5,645 nucleotides of DNA from an uncultured Desulfovibrio sp. (GCA_900555975.1 USNI01000073.1:1-5645); one strand, 5' to 3'. Shown: positions 1-5,497, counted from the stretch's first letter. Program-made: numbers and translations. The notes: generated by a model from the letters alone, not told the origin.

Positions 1-180
1 ACGGAGCTGGGACAGAAAGTCGAGGATTACTGGTGGTATCTTGATCTGCGTCGTTTCGGCAGCGTTCCCCATTCCGGCTTCGGCATGGGGTTCGAGCGCA
101 TGATCATGCTGCTGACAGGCATTGCCAATATTCGTGACGTGCTGCCGTTCCCCCGCACGACGGGATCTCTGGAGTTCTGA
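1..180 (+). CDS. asnS: Asparaginyl-tRNA synthetase, C-terminal 59 residues (5' end outside window)
   Basis: AsnRS is a cytoplasmic class II aminoacyl-tRNA synthetase that charges tRNA(Asn) with asparagine using ATP. The visible frame opens mid-protein at base 1 and stops with TGA at 178-180. Class II motif 3 is seen as GFGMGFERM (residues 27-35 of the fragment), whose arginine contacts ATP. The ending [17 protein letters not shown] is the AsnRS type; AspRS and LysRS end differently. The last base of the stop codon is the first base of the trmH start, so the two genes are probably co-transcribed and translationally coupled. No sign of damage is seen in the visible part. The identification is firm, although only the tail of the enzyme can be judged. 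Confidence 0.93.
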   Translation, partial: TELGQKVEDYWWYLDLRRFGSVPHSGFGMGFERMIMLLTGIANIRDVLPFPRTTGSLEF

Positions 181-770
181 TGAGAGTCATGACGGAACGC
201 CGCAGGGCGAAGATTGAGAAGGTGCTTTCCCAGCGCCAGAAAGGGCTTACGCTTGTCATGGACAATGTGTGGGATCCTCACAACGTATCTGCCATATACC
301 GCAGTTGTGATGCGTTCGGTGTACCTGAAGTGCATCTTTACTATACGCAGTGCGCCTTCCCGCAGCTGAGCCGCAAGACGTCGGCGTCGGCTTTCAAATG
401 GGTGAACACCATCCGTCATTCCAGCCGGGAGGAGCTTCTGGCTTCGCTTCGTGCACAGAATATGCAGGTGCTTGCCACAAGCTGTTCTCCGGCCTCGCGC
501 CCTCTGACCGACTATGATTTCACGAAGCCCACGGCGATCATCATGGGCAACGAGCATTCGGGCGTCTCGCCGGAACTGGTGCCTCTGGTGGATGGAGAAG
601 TCTACATACCCATGTACGGCATGGTGCAGAGCTTCAATGTATCCGTAGCGTCGGCACTCATGCTGGCGGAAGCCTCCCGGCAGAGAGCGGTGGCGGGCAT
701 GTACGACCACAGACTCTGGAGCGACGAGGAGTATGAGGAACGTTTGAACGCATGGCTGGAAAAGGCATGA
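180..770 (+). CDS. trmH: TrmH-family (SpoU) tRNA/rRNA ribose 2'-O-methyltransferase
   Basis: This 196-residue SPOUT-class enzyme would transfer methyl from S-adenosylmethionine to the ribose 2'-OH of a guanosine, most likely G18 of tRNA. All three SpoU motifs are visible. Motif 1 is PHNVSAIYRSCDAFG (residues 33-47), with N35 and R41, the Arg that is catalytic in characterised TrmH. Motif 2 is IIMGNEHSGVS (120-130), with E125. Motif 3 is IPMYGMVQSFNVSVASAL (143-160), which forms the SAM-binding knot. The N-terminal 'RRAKIEKVLSQRQKGLTLVMDNV' region and the tail 'RQRAVAGMY' are also TrmH-like rather than RlmB- or TrmL-like. ATG 180 is chosen because GGAG at 171-174 sits 5 bases upstream; ATG 189 would be too far from it. 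The start overlaps the asnS stop by one base, and a terminator follows. The family is certain; the exact target nucleotide is inferred. Confidence 0.92.
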   Translation: MRVMTERRRAKIEKVLSQRQKGLTLVMDNVWDPHNVSAIYRSCDAFGVPEVHLYYTQCAFPQLSRKTSASAFKWVNTIRHSSREELLASLRAQNMQVLATSCSPASRPLTDYDFTKPTAIIMGNEHSGVSPELVPLVDGEVYIPMYGMVQSFNVSVASALMLAEASRQRAVAGMYDHRLWSDEEYEERLNAWLEKA

Positions 771-819
771 GTCTTCCATCCGGAAAAGAAAGATAACAGG
801 CTTTTTTGTCGGCAGACAG

Positions 820-852
820 GGTCCGTTTCTGAAAGGAAACGGGCCTTTTTTT
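820..852 (+). terminator. Intrinsic terminator of the asnS-trmH unit
   Basis: A 10-bp stem (GGTCCGTTTC 820-829 with GAAACGGGCC 836-845, one G-T pair) encloses the hexaloop TGAAAG and is followed directly by seven T (846-852). It lies 50 bases after the trmH stop, and a new promoter begins about 45 bases further on. Confidence 0.88.
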
Positions 853-895
853 GTTCCCGGCAGGGCTTTTTCCGCCTCTTTTCCTCCATCAGGCA

Positions 896-924
896 TTGCC
901 AATGGTGCAGGCGCGGGGTAGAAT
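896..924 (+). promoter_or_regulatory. Sigma70-type promoter for the CoA-binding/YkgJ gene
   Basis: The -35 box TTGCCA (896-901) and the -10 box TAGAAT (919-924) each match the consensus at five of six positions and are separated by exactly 17 bases. Transcription should start near 930-932, leaving a leader of about 30 bases. This excludes the in-frame ATG at 923 and the longer open frame beginning at 851, and supports ATG 962 as the start. No operator-like palindrome is visible around it. Confidence 0.65.
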
Positions 925-961
925 GGTATCGTTTTGTGAATGCCTTTTCAGCGGAGACTCC

Positions 962-1846
962 ATGCTGTTCGACGATATGCGAGCCCTCCTGGCCCGCGCC
1001 AGAAATATTGCCATCATCGGAGCCAAGGATAAGCCCGGTTCCCCGGTGGATCATGTAGGGCGGTACCTGCTCAACGCCGGCTTCAATGTTCAGCCCGTAC
1101 ATCCTGTTCGTCGTCAGGCATGGGGCATCCCCACCGTGCACAGCATCACGGAACTTCCTGACCGGGGCTTTCAGCCCGACATCATCTGTCTTTTCCGCGC
1201 TCCGCAGTACTGCGAGGCCCATGCCCGCGAGACGCTCTCTCTGCCTCGTCTGCCCATGATATTCTGGATGCAGGAAGGCATACGCAGCCCGGAGGCTGGC
1301 AGACTCATGGCGGAGGCCGGAGTGAAGGTTGTGGAGGATCGCTGCATCCAGACCGTGCATGCCGCGTTGTTCAATGACGTGACCGTGACCTTTTCCTGCA
1401 CGCGTTGCGGCAAATGCTGCGAAGGGCGCGGGGGAATCGTGGTGGGGCCTCGTGATCTGCCGCGGTTGTGCGCGTATTTCGGTCTTCCTGCGGATGAGGT
1501 GCTTGCCAGATATACGGAAAACATCGGAGGCAAGCCGACGCTCAGATGCGGAGAGGACGGCTTCTGTCTGTTTTTCAAGGCCGGCAGGGGATGTTCCATC
1601 CATCCCGCACGTCCGGCAGTATGTCGGGCATGGCCCTTTTTCCGGGGAAATCTGGTGGATGAGGTGAGTTTCCTCATGGCGAGGGAAGACTGTCCCGGCA
1701 TTCATCGCGACGCCACGCACGAAGCGTTTGCCAAAGAAGGGTTCCGCTATCTGAACGACTATAAACTGCGGGCATGGGACAGGGAGCATGAGGGAAATGC
1801 CCTGATCGTGGATGAGTGCGAGCTTCCGTCCGGAGCGGGAGACTGA
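962..1846 (+). CDS. CoA-binding (YccU-like) domain fused to YkgJ-type cysteine-cluster domain
   Basis: A 294-residue protein with two joined domains. Residues about 8-138 are a CoA_binding_2/YccU Rossmann domain. It has the glycine-rich start NIAIIGAKDKPGSPVDHVG (15-33), the YLLNAGFNVQPVHPV strand-helix, WMQEGIRSPEA (102-112) and VVEDRCI (123-129). Residues about 140-250 are a YkgJ-type zinc/iron-chelating domain. It has CTRCGKCC (146-153), then C196, C202, C211 and the signature CSIHPARPAVCRAWPF (211-226), plus C244. No signal peptide or membrane segment is seen, so the protein is probably cytoplasmic. Start ATG 962 has GGAG at 953-956 and lies about 30 bases after the promoter; open frame upstream to 851 runs into the promoter and terminator. 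YccU-like domains bind CoA or acyl-CoA and YkgJ domains are thought to bind metal, but the function of the pair is unknown to me. Confidence 0.88.
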   Translation: MLFDDMRALLARARNIAIIGAKDKPGSPVDHVGRYLLNAGFNVQPVHPVRRQAWGIPTVHSITELPDRGFQPDIICLFRAPQYCEAHARETLSLPRLPMIFWMQEGIRSPEAGRLMAEAGVKVVEDRCIQTVHAALFNDVTVTFSCTRCGKCCEGRGGIVVGPRDLPRLCAYFGLPADEVLARYTENIGGKPTLRCGEDGFCLFFKAGRGCSIHPARPAVCRAWPFFRGNLVDEVSFLMAREDCPGIHRDATHEAFAKEGFRYLNDYKLRAWDREHEGNALIVDECELPSGAGD

Positions 1847-2064
1847 TATTTGCCTTTCCGTCAAGCGGAAAGGGAGCCGCCGCGGGCGGCATGGGTGGGG
1901 GAGCCGCGGCGTCCGGAGGACGCGGCGACAGCAATTGTAAACCATGGTGGCGGTCGTCGTTACGATGATTCCGCTCCGCGTGCATGCCGCAGGGCATGTA
2001 TGCAGGAAGCCCGCGGGACACATGGCCCCGGGGCGTTCACGCGCAAACGCGCCAGAGGATTCTG
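1847..2064 (+). other. GC-rich, inverted-repeat-dense spacer upstream of adk
   Basis: These 218 bases contain no ORF I believe. They contain many self-complementary stretches: the hairpin at 1853-1873; GCGTCC (1909-1914) / GGACGC (1918-1923); an 11-bp stem 1978-1988 / 1993-2003 with loop GCAG (two G-T pairs); the GCCCCGGGGC palindrome around 2025-2034; and GCGTT/AACGC near 2033-2050. No convincing sigma70 promoter is seen: TTGTAA (1935-1940) and TACGAT (1961-1966) are 20 bases apart. The spacer could be a structured adk leader, an intergenic repeat element, or the decayed end of a former gene. Confidence 0.5.
1853..1873 (+). terminator. Hairpin after the fusion gene, possible weak terminator
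   Basis: A perfect 8-bp stem CCTTTCCG (1853-1860) / CGGAAAGG (1866-1873) with loop TCAAG begins 7 bases after the stop codon. No T-run follows on either strand, so it may protect an mRNA 3' end, or act as part of the structured spacer, rather than terminate transcription by itself. Confidence 0.3.
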
Positions 2065-2736
2065 ATGAATATTCTGATTTTTGGCCCCAACGGCAGCGGC
2101 AAGGGCACGCAGGGTGCTCTTCTCATGGAAAAGTACGGCATTCAGCACATCGAATCCGGCGCCGTCTTCCGTCAGCACATTGGAAACGGCACGGAACTGG
2201 GCAAGAAGGCCAAGGCCTACATTGACAAGGGCGAGCTTGTTCCGGACGAAATCACCATCCCCATGGTGCTGGATATTCTCAAGAGTCAGGGGGACAAGGG
2301 CTGGCTGCTGGATGGTTTCCCCCGCAACATGGAGCAGGCACGCAAGCTCGATGAAGCGCTCAGAGCCGAGGGCATGAAGCTCGACTATGTGGTGGAGATC
2401 CTGCTTCCCCGCAAGGTGGCCCGCGAACGCATCATGGGACGCCGTCTCTGCGTGAACAACAACAATCATCCCAACAACATTTTTATTGATGCCATCAAGC
2501 CCAACGGCGACGTCTGCCGTGTGTGCGGCGGCGCTTTGAAGACCCGTGCCGACGATCAGGATGAGGCCGCCATCAACAAGCGTCATGACATCTATTATGA
2601 CGAAAAGAACGGTACTCTTGCGGCCGCCCATTATTTCAAGGACCTGGCTGCCAAGGGTGAAACAACCTACATCACGCTCGACGGCAGCGGCACCATTGAT
2701 GCCATTCGCGAAGAACTTCTGTCCAAGCTGAAGTAG
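2065..2736 (+). CDS. adk: Adenylate kinase with metal-binding LID (Desulfovibrio type)
   Basis: Cytoplasmic AMP kinase (ATP + AMP to 2 ADP) that balances adenylate pools. In sulfate reducers it also recycles the AMP made when sulfate is activated to APS. The protein has 223 residues. The P-loop is GPNGSGKGTQ (7-16). The NMP-binding region runs from about 30 to 60 (SGAVFRQHI, DKGELVPDEI), and GWLLDGFPRN (79-88) holds the adenine/AMP-contacting segment. The LID (about 125-165) has C129-X5-H135-X15-C151-X2-C154. This is identical in pattern and position to the Zn/Co/Fe site described for D. gigas Adk and differs from the four-cysteine Gram-positive LID. RRADD-like catalytic arginines appear as KTRADDQDEA (159-168). 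ATG 2065 is chosen over the in-frame upstream ATG at 1984 because the protein then begins as the family does (MNILIFGP), with AGAGGA at 2054-2059. A strong terminator follows. Confidence 0.97.
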   Translation: MNILIFGPNGSGKGTQGALLMEKYGIQHIESGAVFRQHIGNGTELGKKAKAYIDKGELVPDEITIPMVLDILKSQGDKGWLLDGFPRNMEQARKLDEALRAEGMKLDYVVEILLPRKVARERIMGRRLCVNNNNHPNNIFIDAIKPNGDVCRVCGGALKTRADDQDEAAINKRHDIYYDEKNGTLAAAHYFKDLAAKGETTYITLDGSGTIDAIREELLSKLK

Positions 2737-2775
2737 GTTTTCGTTCGAGAGATCTGACGAAATCAGGATAAGAAA

Positions 2776-2813
2776 AGCCCCGGAACCGAAGAACGTGGTT
2801 CCGGGGCTCTTTT
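2776..2813 (+). terminator. Bidirectional intrinsic terminator, adk / cstA
   Basis: A perfect 12-bp stem AGCCCCGGAACC (2776-2787) / GGTTCCGGGGCT (2797-2808) with a 9-base loop starts 39 bases after the adk stop and is followed by CTTTT. On the - strand the same stem is followed by TTTCTTAT, so it can also stop cstA transcripts arriving from the other side. Confidence 0.88.
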
Positions 2814-2899
2814 ATGCTTTTCAGAGGGAGGAAAGGGAAACATTGTCTCCTGATCCGTCGGAGAGTGCTTTTTCCTGCCTTCTGGAAAAGGTGGGACTG

Positions 2900-2922
2900 A
2901 AGCGGATGCAGAGCATCCGCTT
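2900..2922 (-). terminator. Hairpin just downstream of cstA
   Basis: A 10-bp perfect stem AAGCGGATGC (2900-2909) / GCATCCGCTT (2913-2922) with a 3-base loop lies 21 bases past the cstA stop. The sequence that follows on the - strand (CAGTCCC) has no T-run. It may slow the polymerase or protect the 3' end ahead of the stronger terminator at 2776-2808. The rest of 2737-2943 holds no gene, only two weak stems (TCTCC/GGAGA at 2846-2864 and TTTTCC/GGAAAA near 2871-2889). Confidence 0.45.
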
Positions 2923-2943
2923 TCAGACGTAAGAGGGGCTATC

Positions 2944-4425
2944 TTACTTCGTGCACGCCGCGGCAGGAGTATTCTTGCCGGCGCTGAGGCTGCCCGTTCT
3001 GGAGAAGTGCAGGAACAGAGCAAGACACGTAAGAGAGACCAGAATACCGATGATGGTGGACGCCTCCATGGAGAGACGGAAGCCGATAGGCGCGTAGCAG
3101 ATGTAGGCCGTGCATACCGTGGTCATGAACACGGCGGGGAGACTGGTGATCCAGTGCAGACGGCCGTGTCTGGCAAGCCATACGGAAAAGGCCCAGAGGC
3201 TCACGCAGGACATGGTCTGATTTGCCCAGCCGAAATACCTCCAGATGATGGGGAAGTCGAGCAGCGTGAGCGCCACGCCGCCGCAGAAGAGCGGAACGGC
3301 GGTCAGAATGCGTCTGGTCACGCTTGTCTGATCGATATGGAAGCGGTCGGCCAGCATGGAGCGAGCGGCACGGAAGGCAGTATCACCGGTGCTGATGGGC
3401 AGAAGCACCACGCCGAGAATGGCGAGAAGTCCGCCGATGGGGCCGAGCAGCGTTATGGCAATCTGCTGGACAACCAGAGTAGGCGCTCCCTGGGGACCCA
3501 TGGCAGCGGAGAGGCTCGCCGCATCGGGATAGAAGGAAAGTGCGAGAGTGGCCCAGATGAGTCCCAGCAGACCTTCGGTGATCATGGCGCCGTAAAAGAC
3601 CTTGCGTCCCTGCTTTTCATTGAGCATGCAGCGGGCGCGCAGAGGGGACTGTGTGGCATGGAAGCCGGAAATCGCACCGCAGGCAATGGTGATGAAGAGA
3701 ATGGGCCACACGGGAGTGTGGGCAGGATGCACGTTGGTGAAGAAGTCCGTGTTGGGCAGTATGTTGTATCCCTTGACGAACAGTGCCACGATAAGTCCCA
3801 GCGCCATGAAGATGAGCAGAACGCCCACGATGGGATAGAATCGGCTGACGATGCGGTCAAAGGGAATGATGGTTGCAACGAAATAGTAGGCGAAGATGAG
3901 CACGCTCCAGGCCAGCGTCGGCGCGGAGGGGAAGAGGTTGGTCAGGAAATTCGGGAACAGGCTGGCAAGAAGAGCCGCGGGAGCCAGAACGAAGGTGGCG
4001 CCGACCATGATCATGAAGATGATGGTGAAGCATTCCATGAAAATTCGCATGCCCGAGCCAAGGTTGCGGCCGATGATCTCGGGATAGCTGATGCCGTCTT
4101 CCCTGATGGAAATCATGCCGGCGATATAGTCGTGTACCGCACCGGCGAAAATGGAGCCGAAAACCACCCACAGCAGCGCAACGGGACCGTACAGGGCGCC
4201 GAGAATGGTGCCGATGACGGGACCGAGTCCTGCAATGTTGATCATCTGGCTCATATAGAGCTTCCAGAGGGGCATGGGTTCGAAGTCCACGCCGTCCCTT
4301 CTGGTCATGACGGGAGTTTTCCGGGACGCATCGGCCCCGAACACGCGTTCCACAAAGGCGCCGTACACGACGTATCCCGCGATGAGCAGTGCACAGCAGC
4401 CAAAGAAATAAAGGGTGCCAAACAT
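2944..4425 (-). CDS. cstA: CstA-family carbon starvation / pyruvate-type transporter
   Basis: An inner-membrane carrier of 493 residues, shorter than the roughly 700-residue E. coli CstA and BtsT. Those proteins take up pyruvate and/or peptides with protons; the substrate here is inferred from them. About 12-13 hydrophobic segments can be seen, the first at residues 4-26. Family motifs in order are: TPVMTRRDGVDFEPMP (37-52), INIAGLGPVIGTILGALYG (62-80), FAGAVHDY (93-100) followed by SIREDGISYPEI (106-117), SGFHATQSP (253-261) and STGDTAFRAARSMLAD (345-360). The start at 4425 (MFGTLYFF) is chosen because it puts the first membrane helix at the N terminus. The frame remains open back to 4632, but that extension is hydrophilic and unlike the family. 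The ribosome site is weak: a GGA six bases before ATG, partly inside a small hairpin. The gene stands alone, divergent from dsrE and convergent with adk. Confidence 0.92.
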   Translation of the reverse strand: MFGTLYFFGCCALLIAGYVVYGAFVERVFGADASRKTPVMTRRDGVDFEPMPLWKLYMSQMINIAGLGPVIGTILGALYGPVALLWVVFGSIFAGAVHDYIAGMISIREDGISYPEIIGRNLGSGMRIFMECFTIIFMIMVGATFVLAPAALLASLFPNFLTNLFPSAPTLAWSVLIFAYYFVATIIPFDRIVSRFYPIVGVLLIFMALGLIVALFVKGYNILPNTDFFTNVHPAHTPVWPILFITIACGAISGFHATQSPLRARCMLNEKQGRKVFYGAMITEGLLGLIWATLALSFYPDAASLSAAMGPQGAPTLVVQQIAITLLGPIGGLLAILGVVLLPISTGDTAFRAARSMLADRFHIDQTSVTRRILTAVPLFCGGVALTLLDFPIIWRYFGWANQTMSCVSLWAFSVWLARHGRLHWITSLPAVFMTTVCTAYICYAPIGFRLSMEASTIIGILVSLTCLALFLHFSRTGSLSAGKNTPAAACTK

Positions 4426-4432
4426 AACAGAT

Positions 4433-4446
4433 CCGGCTTTCGCCGG
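4433..4446 (-). promoter_or_regulatory. GNRA-loop hairpin covering the cstA ribosome site
   Basis: On the cstA transcript CCGGC-GAAA-GCCGG forms a 5-bp stem with a stable GNRA tetraloop. Its 3' arm overlaps the only Shine-Dalgarno-like bases (GGA, 4432-4434), 8 bases before the start codon. If it forms, it would lower translation initiation. The structure is seen; the role is inferred. Confidence 0.35.
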
Positions 4447-4647
4447 CCCTCCAGTGCCCTCTCCAAAGGGGCTTGTATGCCGCGACAGGTCATCGCGGAC
4501 GATGAAAGCATCCATCCGTACGGGATGGAGACGGTCATGATGCGGAAAAGACGATGCTGACGACCGGCATTCCTCACCGATGACTGACCTCTGACACTGC
4601 ACCGCGATACGGGGAGAACCGCAATTCCCCATGCGGGCAGGTTCAGA

Positions 4648-4676
4648 AAAGTGCTCCCGGGAGGAAGGTTTGTCAA
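4648..4676 (-). promoter_or_regulatory. Candidate cstA promoter with internal palindrome
   Basis: On the - strand a perfect -35 box TTGACA (4676-4671) is followed after 17 bases by CACTTT (4653-4648), a poor -10 box with two of six matches. The spacer contains the perfect 10-bp palindrome CTCCCGGGAG (4654-4663). A promoter with a good -35, a poor -10 and a palindrome could be regulated, as expected for a starvation-induced carrier, but only the boxes are seen. It would give a leader of about 215 bases. Confidence 0.35.
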
Positions 4677-4842
4677 GTTTTTATGGTCATATCTTGTTGG
4701 ATTAAATCGAAATGCACGGCTGGTATGTGAAAAGTCGGGCGAACGGCGATAAAAGGAATGTCTCCGTTGACTTTTGCTGCCGGGGCCGGGCACAGGCGAA
4801 CGTGTTTTTTCCTCCGGGCCGGACTGCGCAGAAAAAAATGGA

Positions 4843-4871
4843 TTGACAGAAGGCGGTACCGATGAAATCCT
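4843..4871 (+). promoter_or_regulatory. Candidate dsrE promoter
   Basis: A perfect -35 box TTGACA (4843-4848) is followed 17 bases later by AATCCT (4866-4871), which matches the -10 consensus at three of six positions. It would start transcription near 4878 and leave a leader of about 110 bases. The weak -10 box keeps confidence low. Confidence 0.35.
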
Positions 4872-4960
4872 TTTTCCATACTTTCCTGAAAGAGCGGGAA
4901 GTGTGCGTTTCCGGCTCCGACCGGTGCGTTTCTTCGGCGCATGCGCCGACCACGGATTGA
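4862..4960 (+). CDS. Possible 32-residue small ORF ahead of dsrE
   Basis: ATG 4862 opens a frame of 33 codons ending with TGA at 4958-4960, 26 bases before the dsrE start. An imperfect ribosome site (AAGGCGG, 4850-4856) lies 5 bases upstream. The peptide begins MKSFFHTFLKEREVCV and has no recognisable domain. It could be a leader peptide acting on dsrE, but the candidate promoter at 4843-4871 would start transcription downstream of its ATG, so the two calls exclude each other. Chance is a reasonable explanation. Confidence 0.17.
   Translation: MKSFFHTFLKEREVCVSGSDRCVSSAHAPTTD
4934..4949. promoter_or_regulatory. 16-bp perfect palindrome upstream of dsrE
   Basis: TCGGCGCATGCGCCGA is fully self-complementary and ends 25 bases before the AAGGAG ribosome site of dsrE. 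It could be a dimer-binding operator in DNA or a short hairpin in the mRNA. Its 3' arm (GCCGA, 4945-4949) can pair instead with TCGGC (4968-4972) next to the ribosome site. Confidence 0.35.
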
Positions 4961-4986
4961 AACATCTTCGGCTTAAGGAGAATATC

Positions 4987-5400
4987 ATGAAGTTTGATCT
5001 GGTCATCCATGTGAACGCCAACGATCCCAACGTGTTCAGACTGGCCTTCAGCCAGGCCGCCAACTACAAGAAGGAAGCGCTGCTCAAGCGTCACAAGATC
5101 TCCCCCATGGATATTGCCGCCAAGGCCGGACTGATGGCGCTGGAGGAAATGGAGACCTTCAAGCTCGTCATGGTCGTGAACGGTCCTGCCGTGCAGCAGC
5201 TTGTCAAGGAAAACAGCGAGCTGCTGAGCAAGGCTCAGGAAGCCGTGGCCAACGGTCTGAAGATTCATGTGGGACAGTGCGCCATGAATTCCTATCATGT
5301 CGAAAAGGACATGCTCTGGTCCTTTGTGGAAGTCGTGCCTTCCGCTACGCTTGATCTCGTCCAGCTGCAGAATGCCGGGTTTGCCTACATGAAGGTGTAG
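4987..5400 (+). CDS. DsrE/DsrF-like family protein (COG1416 type), stand-alone
   Basis: A 137-residue soluble protein with the DsrE-like alpha/beta fold of sulfur-relay and sulfur-oxidation proteins. Family features seen are the N-terminal strand MKFDLVIHVNANDPNVFRLA (1-20), VMVVNGPAVQQLV (61-73), the segment NGLKIHVGQC (89-98) with C98 at the place where DsrE-like proteins often carry a reactive cysteine, and the tail FVEVVPSATLDLVQLQNAGFAY (113-134). The start is firm: AAGGAG (4975-4980) is 6 bases before ATG 4987, and the open frame further upstream to 4774 is not family-like. All 12 lysines use AAG, and ctg, gcc and aac dominate, suggesting high expression. It has no DsrF, DsrH or TusA partner beside it, so a role in sulfur transfer is possible but unproven. 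It is monocistronic and ends at a strong terminator. Confidence 0.88.
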   Translation: MKFDLVIHVNANDPNVFRLAFSQAANYKKEALLKRHKISPMDIAAKAGLMALEEMETFKLVMVVNGPAVQQLVKENSELLSKAQEAVANGLKIHVGQCAMNSYHVEKDMLWSFVEVVPSATLDLVQLQNAGFAYMKV

Positions 5401-5451
5401 GACGGTCAGCCGATATCATTGCGAAACTGCTGTATTGCGTTTTTGCATCAG

Positions 5452-5497
5452 ACAAGAAAAGGCGTCGCTCCCAAGAGGGAACGACGCCTTTTCTTGT
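5452..5497. terminator. Bidirectional intrinsic terminator, dsrE-like gene / metG
   Basis: A perfect 16-bp stem ACAAGAAAAGGCGTCG (5452-5467) / CGACGCCTTTTCTTGT (5482-5497) encloses a 14-base centre in which TCCC/GGGA can pair further. The stem has A-rich and T-rich outer parts, and on the + strand it is followed by GTTTTG. It lies between two convergent genes, 51 bases after the dsrE stop and 18 bases past the metG stop, so it serves both. Confidence 0.93.

Larger units (their letters stand above)
4426..4986. other. Divergent cstA-dsrE intergenic region
   Basis: These 561 bases separate two divergent genes and contain no recognisable protein gene, tRNA or insertion sequence. The cstA side (about 4426-4640) is rich in small hairpins, and 4666-4710 is the most AT-rich part. 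TTGTCAAG at 4670-4677 gives -35-like boxes on both strands. On the dsrE side there is a second unassigned TTGACT (4767-4772), a TTTTTTC/GAAAAAA inverted repeat (about 4805-4837), and TTGACA (4843-4848). The small ORF and palindrome in this region are listed separately. Confidence 0.6.

Noticed and set aside
780..808. T-run CTTTTTT at 800-806 as a first terminator after trmH
   Set aside because: No stable GC stem precedes it; the real hairpin is at 820-845.
851..961. N-terminal extension of the CoA-binding/YkgJ protein by 37 residues
   Set aside because: The extension would begin inside the terminator T-run and cover the 896-924 promoter. Residues before 962 do not resemble the family, and a ribosome site precedes 962.
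1935..1966. TTGTAA ... TACGAT as an adk promoter
   Set aside because: The spacing of 20 bases is too long for a normal sigma70 promoter and the matches are moderate.
602..2023. 473-codon open frame on the - strand across trmH and the CoA-binding/YkgJ gene
   Set aside because: It spans two well-identified + strand genes, their terminator and their promoter, and shows no recognisable domain.
4440..4470. Cobalamin-riboswitch-like GGCACTGG on the cstA strand
   Set aside because: The true box reads GCCACTG, and the other conserved cobalamin elements are missing, so the likeness is by chance. Glycine, THF and SAM riboswitch cores were also not seen.
3007..4560. 517-codon open frame on the + strand across cstA
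   Set aside because: It is antisense to cstA, and its product is a featureless hydrophilic chain rich in G, E, H, D and R, the usual mirror of a hydrophobic membrane protein in GC-rich DNA. The - strand frame carries all CstA motifs.
4426..4632. 69-residue N-terminal extension of CstA
   Set aside because: It is hydrophilic, absent from the family start I know, and would place the first membrane helix unusually far in. It is read here as leader sequence.
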